Assembly (NCBI RefSeq): GCF_021729075.1
Contig: NZ_JAJSAQ010000002.1
Span: 124,001 to 188,000, forward strand
DNA: 64,000 nt
Direction of reading: 5' to 3'
Source: Microbulbifer guangxiensis
GTDB lineage: Bacteria; Pseudomonadota; Gammaproteobacteria; Pseudomonadales; Cellvibrionaceae
In this document: positions 1 through 8,125 of the stretch, piece after piece
Position numbering within the stretch: position 1 is the stretch's first letter
How the letters are laid out: every line of letters starts with the position of its first letter
Program-made: the position numbers and the translations under genes
The notes under the pieces: generated by a model
Database searches by the model: none
Told to the model about the DNA's origin: nothing
Seen by the model: the letters and a program-made list of their open reading frames with translations, nothing else

Positions 1-459
1 GCCGGCAAAGGCCTCCGTATAGGCACGACCGTAGTTCGGCGGCATGCGCATGCCCAGCAACAGCACTTCCACATCCTCGTTCCGTGCCAGGCGGATCATC
101 TGCTGCAGGTTGCGCTGCAGCGCCTGTGGCGGGTAACCGCGCAGGCCGTCATTGCCCCCCAGTTCCAGGATCATCCAGCGGGGTTCATGTTCCTGCAGCA
201 GCCGCGGCAGTCGCGCCAGGCCTCCGGAGGTAGTCTCGCCACTGACACTGGCATTCACCACCTTTACCGGCTCACCGTTCTCCTGCAGCCGCGACTGCAG
301 CAATTCCACCCAGCCCTCGGCCTGATCGAGCCCGTAAGCCGCACTGATGCTGTCTCCCAGCACCAGCAGCGTCCCCGCGCGGGCATCAGCCGGCGGGGTG
401 AGCAGCAGCAAACACAGGCCAAAATGAAGACCTAGGCGCCGGAAAAATTCTGTCGTCAT
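1..459 (-). CDS. tesA: Arylesterase / acyl-CoA thioesterase I (SGNH hydrolase), 3' end cut by window edge
   Basis: Periplasmic SGNH-family esterase that hydrolyses acyl thioesters and short acyl esters. The visible 153 residues hold an N-terminal signal peptide with a hydrophobic LCLLLL core, then the family block I motif LGDSISAAYG with the catalytic Ser, block II with the SGETT segment, and block III GGNDGLRG. The C-terminal Asp-x-x-His block lies beyond position 1, so the gene is truncated only by the window. The ATG at 459 is the first usable start; an ATG five bases upstream runs straight into a stop. It is divergent from the ABC pair ybbA-ybbP, the same arrangement as in E. coli, which strongly supports the identification. 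Confidence 0.95.
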   Translation of the reverse strand, partial: MTTEFFRRLGLHFGLCLLLLTPPADARAGTLLVLGDSISAAYGLDQAEGWVELLQSRLQENGEPVKVVNASVSGETTSGGLARLPRLLQEHEPRWMILELGGNDGLRGYPPQALQRNLQQMIRLARNEDVEVLLLGMRMPPNYGRAYTEAFAG

Positions 460-480
460 GTCATACTCTCCACTGCTTTA

Positions 481-502
481 TGCGTATAACCGCTTATACG
501 CA
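481..502. promoter_or_regulatory. Perfect inverted repeat between tesA and ybbA (candidate operator)
   Basis: Two exact 9-base arms (TGCGTATAA and TTATACGCA) flank a CCGC spacer. The repeat sits in the 81-bp gap between two divergent start codons, 22 bp from tesA and 38 bp from ybbA. A dyad this exact placed there could be a regulator site acting on both promoters, or a hairpin in either leader. No T-run follows, so it does not look like a terminator. The binding protein is unknown. Confidence 0.5.
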
Positions 503-540
503 CAGCTTTGCGCAATTGCCGACAATAAGGAAGAGTTTCG

Positions 541-1281
541 ATGACCGCCATGCTCCGGGCCGAGAACCTGATCCACCGGGTGACCACCAACGAGGGTCCC
601 CTCACCCTACTGAATGATATCTCCCTGCAACTGGCCCGCGGCGAGAGCCTCGCCATCACCGGCGCCTCCGGCTCCGGCAAATCCACCCTGCTGGGCCTGC
701 TGGCCGGACTCGACAAACCCACCGAGGGCCGTATCTGGCTGGCCGGGGAGGAAATCACCTCCATGGACGAGGAGCAGCGGGCCGCGGTGCGCGCCCGTTG
801 TGTCGGCTTTGTGTTCCAGACCTTCCAGCTGCTGCCGGGCCTGACTGCCCTTGAGAACGTGATGCTGCCCAGCGAATTGCGTGGCGAACGCAACGCCGCC
901 GGGCGCGCCGAAGAGTTCCTAAAGCGCGTCGGCCTCGAGCACCGCCTGCACCACTACCCGCGCCAGCTCTCCGGTGGCGAGCAACAGCGGGTCGCCATCG
1001 CCCGCGCCTTCTGCAGCATCAGTGGTGGCGCTGACAGCACCGGCAGCACTGACGGCATTCTGTTTGCCGACGAGCCCACCGGCAGTCTCGACGCCGGCAA
1101 TGGCGAGAAGATCATCGACCTGCTGTTCCAGCTGAATGCGGAATCCGGCACCACCCTGGTACTGGTCACACACGAGCAGCGGCTTGCGCAGCGCTGCCAG
1201 GCGCATCTGCGCATGGCCGCCGGCGAAGTGGCCGTGGCCGCCGGCCGAGGTGACGGCAGCCTGTCGGAGGTGTCCGCCTGA
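541..1281 (+). CDS. ybbA: ABC transporter ATP-binding protein, LolD/YbbA family
   Basis: Nucleotide-binding subunit (246 aa) of a MacB/LolCDE-type exporter working with the permease encoded immediately downstream. Walker A GASGSGKST is at residues 41-49, the LSGGEQQR signature near 143, and Walker B ends in FADEPTGSLD with the catalytic Glu at about 178. Between signature and Walker B there is a Gly/Ser/Thr-rich segment about nine residues longer than usual (CSISGGADSTGSTDG). The start has a good Shine-Dalgarno (AAGGAAGAG). The last base of its stop codon is the first base of the next start codon, so the two are translationally coupled. Position beside tesA matches E. coli ybbA-ybbP. Confidence 0.93.
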   Translation: MTAMLRAENLIHRVTTNEGPLTLLNDISLQLARGESLAITGASGSGKSTLLGLLAGLDKPTEGRIWLAGEEITSMDEEQRAAVRARCVGFVFQTFQLLPGLTALENVMLPSELRGERNAAGRAEEFLKRVGLEHRLHHYPRQLSGGEQQRVAIARAFCSISGGADSTGSTDGILFADEPTGSLDAGNGEKIIDLLFQLNAESGTTLVLVTHEQRLAQRCQAHLRMAAGEVAVAAGRGDGSLSEVSA

Positions 1282-3755
1282 TGCAGTCCGCCAACCCCCT
1301 CTTGCCCCTGAAGCTGCTCGTTCGCGACTGGCGCGGCGGCGAGCTGGCCCTGATCGCCACCGCCCTGGTGCTGGCGGTGACCTGCGTGACCGCCATCGCC
1401 CATTTCAGCGATCGCCTGACCCGCGCCATGTATATCCAGTCCCAGACCTTCCTCGCCGCCGAACGGGTGGTGAGCAGCAGCCGCCCGGTGGAACAGGGAT
1501 GGATGGCGGAAGCGGGCGACCGCGGCCTGGAACAGGCCGAGACCGTCCAGTTTGCCTCCATGCTGTCCGCCGGCGACCAGTTCCAGTTCGCCTCCATCAA
1601 GGCGGTCAGCGACGGCTACCCGCTGGTGGGCCACCTGGAAATGCGGCCCTCTGAAGAAGCTGAAGCCCGGGTCGTGCAACAGGGCCCGCCCCCCGGTGAA
1701 GTGTGGATGGAACCCCGCCTGCTGCCGTTGCTGGGACTCTCCATTGGCGACAGCCTGCAGATCGGCGAGTCCGACTTCACCGTCACCGGCCTCCTCGACC
1801 ACGAGCCGGATCGCAGCGACAACCTTTTCTCCATGGGCGCACGGGTGATGATGCACCGGGACGATCTGGAAGCCACCAATGTGGTCCAGCCCGGCAGCCG
1901 CGTCAGTTACCGCTACCTGTTTGCCGGCGACGACGCCGCCCTCAACGATTACTTCAAATGGCTGGAGCCCCGGCTGACCGAGCACCAGCGGGTGATCGAC
2001 CTGCGCGAAGGACAGCCGCGGGTGGCCTCCGCCCTGGACCGGGCAGAGCGTTTCCTGTTCCTTGCCGGTAGTCTCGCCGTATTGCTCGCCAGTGTCGCCG
2101 TGGGTCTCGCCGCACGGCGCTATAGCCTGCGCCACACCAGTTACGTGGCGGTGATGAAGAGCCTTGGCGCCGGTCGCGGTAAGGTGCTGGGCATCTATCT
2201 TGGCCAACTGGCCGCGCTGGCATTGATTGCTACCGCCGCCGGCCTGTTGCTGGGCAGCCTGATCCAGGCCCAGGCCGTGGCCCTGATGGCAGACTTCTTC
2301 CCGGTGGATCCGCCGCCGAGCGGCTGGAATCCGCTGCTGGTAGGCCTGGTGACAGGCCTTGCCTGCGCACTAGGTTTTGCCCTGCCGCCGCTGTTCCGCC
2401 TCGCCCGCACCGACCCCATGCAGACCCTGCGCCGGGACTGGAGCAACCCGGACCGGCGCGAGTGGCTGGGTCTGGTGCTCGGCCCGACCTCCATGCTGCT
2501 GTTGATCTGGTGGTTGTCCGGCAGCCTGCCCATCACCCTGGCCCTGTTTGCCGGCATGGCCCTGCTGGTGGGCGGCAGTGCGCTGGTCAACCGGCTGCTG
2601 GTGCGCGGCCGCCTGGCGACACTTGGGGGCGCCTGGCGTATTGCCCTGGGCAGCCTGCAGCGCCGGGCGGCGTTCAACACCCTGCTGATCGCCGCCTTCG
2701 GCACCGGTCTGCTTGCCATGCTGGCCATGGTATTTGCCCGCACCGCGCTGATCGACGAGTGGCGCATGCAGTTGCCGGACGATGCTCCCAACCACTTCCT
2801 GATCAACATCGCCCCCTATGAAAAGGACAACGTCCAGGCACTGCTGGACGACAACGGGGTGACCGCCACCGAGCTCTACCCGATGGTGCGCGGCCGCCTG
2901 ATTGCCATCAATGACGTACCCGCAAAGGAACGCAAGGAGCAGGCCGGGGCCCTTCGCCGGGAGCTGAACCTGAGCTGGACGGAAAATCTCGCCCCGGACA
3001 ATCGCATTGTCGCCGGTGACTGGTGGGATGGCGTCGATACGGGCAACGGCGTATCGGTGGAAGCGGAGCTGGCAGAGCGGCTCAACCTGAAACTGGGCGA
3101 TCAGCTCAAGTTTTCCATCGGCGGGCTGGAAGTGGAATCCACCATCACCAGCCTGCGCACGCTGGACTGGAACAGCATGCGCCCCAACTTCTACATGCTG
3201 TTCGCCCCCGGCAGCCTGGAGAATTTCCCAGCGACCTACATCACCAGCTTTCACCTCCCGCCGGAGGAGAAGCTGTTCGTGAACGACCTGGTGCGGGCTT
3301 TCCCCAGTGTGACAGTGATCGAGCTGGACAAGATCATCGAGCGTATCCGCGACACCATCAGCCAGGTCTCCGTGGCCATCGAATCGGTGATGGCGCTGAT
3401 GCTGGTGGCCGGCGTGCTGGTACTGATCGCCGGGGTGCGCGCGAGTATCGCCGAGCGTTTGCAGGAGGCGGCAATTATCCGCACACTGGGCGGCCGCCGA
3501 CGGTTGCTGCTGCAGAGCCTGGTCATTGAATTCGGTCTGCTGGGTGTCGCCGCCGGCCTGCTGGCTGCCGCCGGTGCCGAGACCACACTGGCAGTGCTGT
3601 CGCAGCGGGTATTCGAGTTGCCCTTCACTCTGCACCCGCTGTTGTGGATCGCGGGGCCGGTTGCAGGCGCACTGCTGGTGGGCACCGCCGGCACTTTGGC
3701 CTGCCGCAGCTCGGTAAGCCAGCCGCCGCTCAAGGTGCTGCGCGAACTGGCCTGA
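1281..3755 (+). CDS. ybbP: ABC transporter permease YbbP (FtsX-like)
   Basis: Inner-membrane permease of 824 aa forming an exporter-type ABC complex with YbbA. It has the duplicated FtsX layout: an N-terminal membrane anchor, a large periplasmic region (about residues 45-250), a first helix bundle (about 255-480), a second periplasmic segment (about 490-690) and a C-terminal three-helix FtsX module. Length and order fit the long permeases of the YbbP class. It overlaps ybbA by one base. The substrate is not established; the link to lysophospholipid or lipoprotein metabolism is inferred from the neighbouring tesA. Confidence 0.92.
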   Translation: MQSANPLLPLKLLVRDWRGGELALIATALVLAVTCVTAIAHFSDRLTRAMYIQSQTFLAAERVVSSSRPVEQGWMAEAGDRGLEQAETVQFASMLSAGDQFQFASIKAVSDGYPLVGHLEMRPSEEAEARVVQQGPPPGEVWMEPRLLPLLGLSIGDSLQIGESDFTVTGLLDHEPDRSDNLFSMGARVMMHRDDLEATNVVQPGSRVSYRYLFAGDDAALNDYFKWLEPRLTEHQRVIDLREGQPRVASALDRAERFLFLAGSLAVLLASVAVGLAARRYSLRHTSYVAVMKSLGAGRGKVLGIYLGQLAALALIATAAGLLLGSLIQAQAVALMADFFPVDPPPSGWNPLLVGLVTGLACALGFALPPLFRLARTDPMQTLRRDWSNPDRREWLGLVLGPTSMLLLIWWLSGSLPITLALFAGMALLVGGSALVNRLLVRGRLATLGGAWRIALGSLQRRAAFNTLLIAAFGTGLLAMLAMVFARTALIDEWRMQLPDDAPNHFLINIAPYEKDNVQALLDDNGVTATELYPMVRGRLIAINDVPAKERKEQAGALRRELNLSWTENLAPDNRIVAGDWWDGVDTGNGVSVEAELAERLNLKLGDQLKFSIGGLEVESTITSLRTLDWNSMRPNFYMLFAPGSLENFPATYITSFHLPPEEKLFVNDLVRAFPSVTVIELDKIIERIRDTISQVSVAIESVMALMLVAGVLVLIAGVRASIAERLQEAAIIRTLGGRRRLLLQSLVIEFGLLGVAAGLLAAAGAETTLAVLSQRVFELPFTLHPLLWIAGPVAGALLVGTAGTLACRSSVSQPPLKVLRELA

Positions 3756-3768
3756 GCAATATTCCAAT

Positions 3769-3840
3769 CGTCGTTCCGGCGAAGGCCGGAATCCAGAGAT
3801 AGAAAAACCTCTGGACCCCGGCCCGTGCCGGGGTGACGAC
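3769..3840. repeat. REP-like palindromic intergenic element
   Basis: The 112-bp gap between ybbP and bioA is mostly an imperfect palindrome. One end reads CGTCGTTCCGGCGAAGGCC and the other returns as GCCGGGGTGACGAC, with GGAATCCAGAG and CTCTGGACCCC as inner halves. Elements of the form CGTCATTCCNGC...GGAATCCAGA are a well-known family of dispersed extragenic palindromes in many proteobacteria. It may also end ybbP transcripts. No second copy was noticed in this window. Confidence 0.7.
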
Positions 3841-3867
3841 AATAAGTTCTGACTGTATTCCCGACCT

Positions 3868-5136
3868 ATGGACCTGGATTTTGACCGCCAGCATATCTGG
3901 CACCCCTACTCTTCCCTCATCGATCCGCCGCCGGTCTACCCGGTCGCCCGGGCCGAGGGTGTGCGCCTGTTTCTCGAGGACGGCCGCGGCCTGATCGACG
4001 GCATGTCTTCCTGGTGGTGCGCCCTGCATGGCTACAACGTACCGGAGCTGAACCGCGCTGCACAGGAACAGATGGAAAAGATGTCCCACGTGATGTTCGG
4101 CGGCCTCACTCACGAGCCGGCCATTGAACTCAGCAAGAAACTGGTGGAAATCACCCCCGCGCCATTGCAGCGGGTATTTCTGGCGGACTCCGGGTCGGTG
4201 TCGGTGGAAGTCTCCATCAAAATGGCATTGCAGTACTGGCAATCCCAGGGGCACCCGGAGAAAAACCGCCTGCTGGCCCTGCGCAACGGCTATCACGGCG
4301 ACACCTTCGGCGCCATGGCCACCTGCGACCCGGTCACCGGCATGCACAATCTGTTTGCCAGTCACCTGACCCAGCACCTGTTCGCGCCTGCGCCAAAGCC
4401 GAAATTCGATGAACCCTGCACCGACGAGGACATGGCCGAACTGCGCCAGTTGATGGAACAAAACCGGGAGCAGCTGGCCGCGGTGATCCTGGAACCCATC
4501 GTGCAGGGTGCCGGCGGTATGCGCTTCTATTCCCCGCAATACCTGAAACGCGTGCGCGAACTCTGCGACGAATACGACCTGCTGCTGATCGCCGACGAGA
4601 TCGCCACCGGCTTCGGTCGCAGCGGCAAACTGTTTGCCTGCGAGCACGCCGGTATCAGCCCCGACATCCTCACCCTCGGCAAGGCCCTGACCGGTGGCAC
4701 CATGACCATGGCCGCGACCCTGTGCACCGACCGGGTAGCCGGTGGCATCTGCCGCGGCGAGGCGGGTGTGTTCATGCACGGCCCCACCTTTATGGGTAAT
4801 CCGCTGGCCTGCGCTGTCTCCAATGCCAGCATCGAACTGCTGCTGTCCGGGCCCTGGCAGGACCGCGTGGCCCGGATCGAGAAGCAGCTGCGCGACGAGC
4901 TATCCCCGCTCAATGACGCAGACGGCGTGGCTGACGTGCGCGCCCTTGGCGCCATCGGCGTGGTGGAAATGAAGCAGCCAGTCAACATGATGCAGGTACA
5001 GGAAGCTCTGATCGATCGCGGCGTCTGGCTGCGCCCGTTCGGCAGGCTGGTCTATGCCATGCCGCCCTATGTCATGGATGAGGCAGACCTGCGCCAGCTG
5101 ACCGGCGCCGTGGTGGACGTGCTCGGCAAGCTGTGA
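3868..5136 (+). CDS. bioA: Adenosylmethionine-8-amino-7-oxononanoate aminotransferase
   Basis: Biotin synthesis enzyme (422 aa) that transfers the amino group of S-adenosylmethionine to KAPA, giving DAPA; PLP-dependent, cytoplasmic. BioA hallmarks are the N-terminal HIWHPYSS segment, DGMSSWWCALHGYN, the ADEIATGFGR motif with the PLP-contacting Asp, and the Schiff-base lysine in LGKALTGG at residue 272. Length is close to the usual 425-430. No other bio genes are in the window, so it is a detached bioA. The start lacks a strong Shine-Dalgarno, but the N-terminus aligns with the family start. A hairpin follows the stop. Confidence 0.96.
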   Translation: MDLDFDRQHIWHPYSSLIDPPPVYPVARAEGVRLFLEDGRGLIDGMSSWWCALHGYNVPELNRAAQEQMEKMSHVMFGGLTHEPAIELSKKLVEITPAPLQRVFLADSGSVSVEVSIKMALQYWQSQGHPEKNRLLALRNGYHGDTFGAMATCDPVTGMHNLFASHLTQHLFAPAPKPKFDEPCTDEDMAELRQLMEQNREQLAAVILEPIVQGAGGMRFYSPQYLKRVRELCDEYDLLLIADEIATGFGRSGKLFACEHAGISPDILTLGKALTGGTMTMAATLCTDRVAGGICRGEAGVFMHGPTFMGNPLACAVSNASIELLLSGPWQDRVARIEKQLRDELSPLNDADGVADVRALGAIGVVEMKQPVNMMQVQEALIDRGVWLRPFGRLVYAMPPYVMDEADLRQLTGAVVDVLGKL

Positions 5137-5142
5137 AAACAG

Positions 5143-5172
5143 GCCCGGCCCCGGATCCAGGGTCGGGCTTTT
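5143..5172 (+). terminator. Probable terminator after bioA
   Basis: A GC-rich hairpin starts six bases after the bioA stop. Outer arms GCCCG and CGGGC enclose an imperfect inner stem around GGATCC, and a short T-run (TTTT) follows. Placement and polarity suit rho-independent termination of bioA; the T-run is short. Confidence 0.55.
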
Positions 5173-5244
5173 CACAGCCTTGAGACTTTGCCCGCTCGCC
5201 CCCAGCGGCGATAATCCCCAACCCAGCAATCATCAGGGCCCATC

Positions 5245-6294
5245 GTGCAGCCGCTTCTCCAAGTCACCGATGCCGAATGCCGCTACGGCGAAAAGCTGAT
5301 CCTCGAATCGGTTTCCTTTGTCCTGCAGTCCGGCGAGATCGCCTGCCTGCTCGGGCCCAGTGGTTGCGGCAAGACGACTCTCCTGCACGCCATCGCCGGG
5401 TTCCAGCCCCTGGCTCGCGGCACCATCGCCCTCAGCAGCGACACGCTGACCGACAATGGCCGCATGGTGCCGCCGGAAAAACGCCAGATCGGTGTAGTGT
5501 TCCAGGATTACGCGCTCTTCCCCCACCTGAGCGTGGAGCAGAATATCGGCTTCGGGCTGCGCGGCCTGCCCCAGCAGGAGCGCAGCGCCAGGGTCGCTGA
5601 ATTGATGGCGCTGGTGAGGCTGACCCAGCATGCCGAGCAGTATCCACATCAGCTTTCCGGCGGCCAGCAACAACGGGTCGCCCTGGCCCGCGCCCTGGCG
5701 CCTAGGCCACGACTGCTGTTGATGGACGAACCCTTCTCCAACCTCGATACCGAGTTGCGCCGCAGCCTGGCCACCGAAGTACGGCACATCCTGCGCGAAG
5801 AGGGGATCGCCGCACTGATCGTGACCCACGACCGCAGCGAAGCGTTCGCAGCCGGCGACAAGCTCGGTATCCTGGCCAATGGGCTCCTGCAGCAATGGGA
5901 CACCCCCCAGAACCTGTACCGCCACCCCGCCAACACTGCAGTCGCCCGCATCGTTGCCGAAGGCAACCTGCTGCGCGGTAAATGGATCGGTGCGGGCCTG
6001 GTGGAAACCGCGCTGGGCCGGGTCGCGGTCAGTGAAGGCTTTGCAGGGGACGAGGGCGGAATCGGCAGCGCAGTGGAGATATTCGCCCGCAGCGAGGACC
6101 TGTTACCCGGTGAGCACGACAATGCCGTTACGGTACAGGTGATCTCCAGGAGTTTTCTCGGCAACAGCGCGCTCTACACATTCCGCCTGCCCAACGGGCG
6201 CACCATCGAGGCGACACTCAGCGCAGAATACCGTTTCGAGCCCGGCAATGAGATCCCCCTGCGGCTGCAAGCGCCACTGGTTTTCCCCGGCTGA
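5245..6294 (+). CDS. fbpC: Ferric iron ABC transporter ATP-binding protein (FbpC/AfuC-like)
   Basis: ATPase of 349 aa powering ferric iron uptake with the FbpB permease encoded convergently next door. Walker A GPSGCGKTT is at residues 37-45, followed by the Q-loop FQDYALFPHL, the signature QLSGGQQQR, Walker B LLLMDEPFSNLD, the H-loop VTHDRSEA and a C-terminal TOBE-like regulatory region (about 240-349) as in the Fe3+/sulfate/spermidine class. Translation starts at GTG. The 3' end lies nine bases from the 3' end of fbpB on the other strand, so the ATPase has its own promoter instead of following fbpA-fbpB. Confidence 0.9.
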   Translation: MQPLLQVTDAECRYGEKLILESVSFVLQSGEIACLLGPSGCGKTTLLHAIAGFQPLARGTIALSSDTLTDNGRMVPPEKRQIGVVFQDYALFPHLSVEQNIGFGLRGLPQQERSARVAELMALVRLTQHAEQYPHQLSGGQQQRVALARALAPRPRLLLMDEPFSNLDTELRRSLATEVRHILREEGIAALIVTHDRSEAFAAGDKLGILANGLLQQWDTPQNLYRHPANTAVARIVAEGNLLRGKWIGAGLVETALGRVAVSEGFAGDEGGIGSAVEIFARSEDLLPGEHDNAVTVQVISRSFLGNSALYTFRLPNGRTIEATLSAEYRFEPGNEIPLRLQAPLVFPG

Positions 6295-6303
6295 GACGAG
6301 GCT

Positions 6304-7995
6304 TCAGCTCATGGCGCCGGTAGTCGGCAACTCCGCGACTTCCGCGGGTTGCTGCCGCCTCTCATCCCGCCGCCCACGCATAGCGCGGCTCAACAGGATG
6401 ACCGGCAACAGTCCTACCAGCACGATCATCAGCGCCCCCAGTGCTGAACGTTCCAGCATTTCATCGGAAGCGAACTGATACACATAAGTGGCCAGCGTGT
6501 CGAAACCGAAAGGCCGCAAAAGTAGTGTTGCCGGCAATTCCTTCATGCAGTCGACGAACACCACGATGGTGCCGCTGAGGATGCCGGCGCGCACGAGTGG
6601 CAGGTGTACCGCCCACAGTGTCTGCCAGCTGTTCCGTCCCAGTGAACGCGAGGCGCGATCCATCGATGGCGTCACCTTGTCCAGGCTCGACTCGATCGCC
6701 CCGGTAGAGACCGCGAGAAAACGTGCGGTATAGGCAAACAGGATCGCAAATACACTGCCGGACAGCAGCAGGCCGGTGGAGGTATCCAGATAGCGACGGG
6801 CGAACGCATCCAGGGTATTGTCGAACGCCGCCAGTGGAATGATCACGCCAATGGCCATGACTGCGCCCGGCATGGCATAGCCCAGCTTGGAAAAGCCCAC
6901 CAGTGCCCGCACCGTGCTGCCCGACGCCAGGCGCTTGCCATAGGCGAGCAGTAATCCGAGCAAGGCCGTCGCCAGCGCCGCCACCGCGGACAGCAGAAAG
7001 CTGTTGCGCGCAATCGTGAGGAAGTCGTCGGTCCAATAGCTGGTGAAGTTACCCAGTGCATACTGCAGCAGCACCAGCACTGGCACCCCGAACCCACACA
7101 GCAGGACAAGGCTGCAGAACAGCGTCGCCGCCAGTGCCCGCCCACCGCCAAGAACGTAATAATCCCGGCTCGAACCCGGGGATTGCACGAAGTGGCGCTG
7201 CCGGCGCCGGGCTATGCGCTCGAGGGTCACCAGCAGCACCACGAACACCAGTGTGCTGCAGGCGATCTGCGCGGCGCCACCGAGATTGCCCCTGCTGAGC
7301 CAGGTATCGTAGATACCCACGCTCAGCGTGCGCACCGCAAAGAAATCCACCGTACCGAAATCGTTCAGGGTTTCCATCAGTACCAGTGACAGCCCGACGG
7401 CGATGGCCGGCCGTGCCATCGGCAACGAGACGCGCAGGAAGCTCTGCCACGGGCTACAGCCCAATGAACGACTGGCAGCGCGGATACTGCCACACTGTTC
7501 CAGAAACGCCGCGCGGGCGAGCATGTAGACGTAGGGGTAAAGCACCAGCGACAGCATGGCAATGGCCCCGCCCATACTGCGGATCTCCGGGAACCAGTAA
7601 TCCCGCGAGGTCTGCCAGCCAAAAGCTTCACGCAGGAATTGCTGCACCGGTCCCGCGTATTCCAGCAGATCCGTATACACATAGGCGATCACATAGGCGG
7701 GGACGGCGAACGGCAGCAGCAGGGCCCACTCGAAGAAGCGGCGCCCGGGGAAGCGGCACATGCTCACCAGCCAGGCCGCGGCGACACCGATGAGCAGGGT
7801 GCACAGGGCCACACCAAAGGAGAGCGTCAGGGTCGCGCCGATATAGTGAAACAGCACTGTGTTCCACAGGTGTGGCCAGATGTTCTCCTCGGGGAAAAAT
7901 GCCAGTGCAAATACGGACAATACCGGCAGCGCCACCAGCAGGGCGACGGCCAGCACCAACCAGAACCAGCGACGACCGGACGCCGACCACCCCAT
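6304..7995 (-). CDS. fbpB: Ferric iron ABC transporter permease (FbpB/SfuB-like)
   Basis: Fused double permease with about 12 membrane segments in two BPD_transp_1 modules. Each carries an EAA-type loop for coupling to the ATPase: RAASRSLGCSPW in the first half and RASRSLGRNSW in the second. I place the start at the ATG at 7995 (563 aa) because GCAGGAA lies seven bases upstream; an in-frame ATG at 8016 adds seven residues and is possible. Fe3+ specificity rests on similarity to the SfuB/FbpB class and on the linked FbpA. It follows fbpA on the same strand, separated by a strong hairpin. Confidence 0.9.
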   Translation of the reverse strand: MGWSASGRRWFWLVLAVALLVALPVLSVFALAFFPEENIWPHLWNTVLFHYIGATLTLSFGVALCTLLIGVAAAWLVSMCRFPGRRFFEWALLLPFAVPAYVIAYVYTDLLEYAGPVQQFLREAFGWQTSRDYWFPEIRSMGGAIAMLSLVLYPYVYMLARAAFLEQCGSIRAASRSLGCSPWQSFLRVSLPMARPAIAVGLSLVLMETLNDFGTVDFFAVRTLSVGIYDTWLSRGNLGGAAQIACSTLVFVVLLVTLERIARRRQRHFVQSPGSSRDYYVLGGGRALAATLFCSLVLLCGFGVPVLVLLQYALGNFTSYWTDDFLTIARNSFLLSAVAALATALLGLLLAYGKRLASGSTVRALVGFSKLGYAMPGAVMAIGVIIPLAAFDNTLDAFARRYLDTSTGLLLSGSVFAILFAYTARFLAVSTGAIESSLDKVTPSMDRASRSLGRNSWQTLWAVHLPLVRAGILSGTIVVFVDCMKELPATLLLRPFGFDTLATYVYQFASDEMLERSALGALMIVLVGLLPVILLSRAMRGRRDERRQQPAEVAELPTTGAMS

Positions 7996-8027
7996 GGCAG
8001 ATTCCTGCTTGCTCATAAAACACGGAA

Positions 8028-8055
8028 GGCGCGGCACCTTTCGGGGTGCCGCGCC
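8028..8055 (-). promoter_or_regulatory. Intercistronic stem-loop between fbpA and fbpB
   Basis: An exact 11-bp stem (GGCGCGGCACC paired with GGTGCCGCGCC) with a six-base loop lies in the gap after fbpA, about 30 bases before the fbpB start. Such hairpins often stabilise the upstream binding-protein mRNA or partly terminate before the permease gene, giving excess binding protein. The T-run on the minus strand is weak (GTGTTTT), favouring partial termination or mRNA protection. Confidence 0.6.
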
Positions 8056-8125
8056 ATCGTACCGCAACCACTGCGGACGGGCTCAATGCCCACGCGCAGT
8101 AATCTGTTCAGCCTGATCAAATCGA

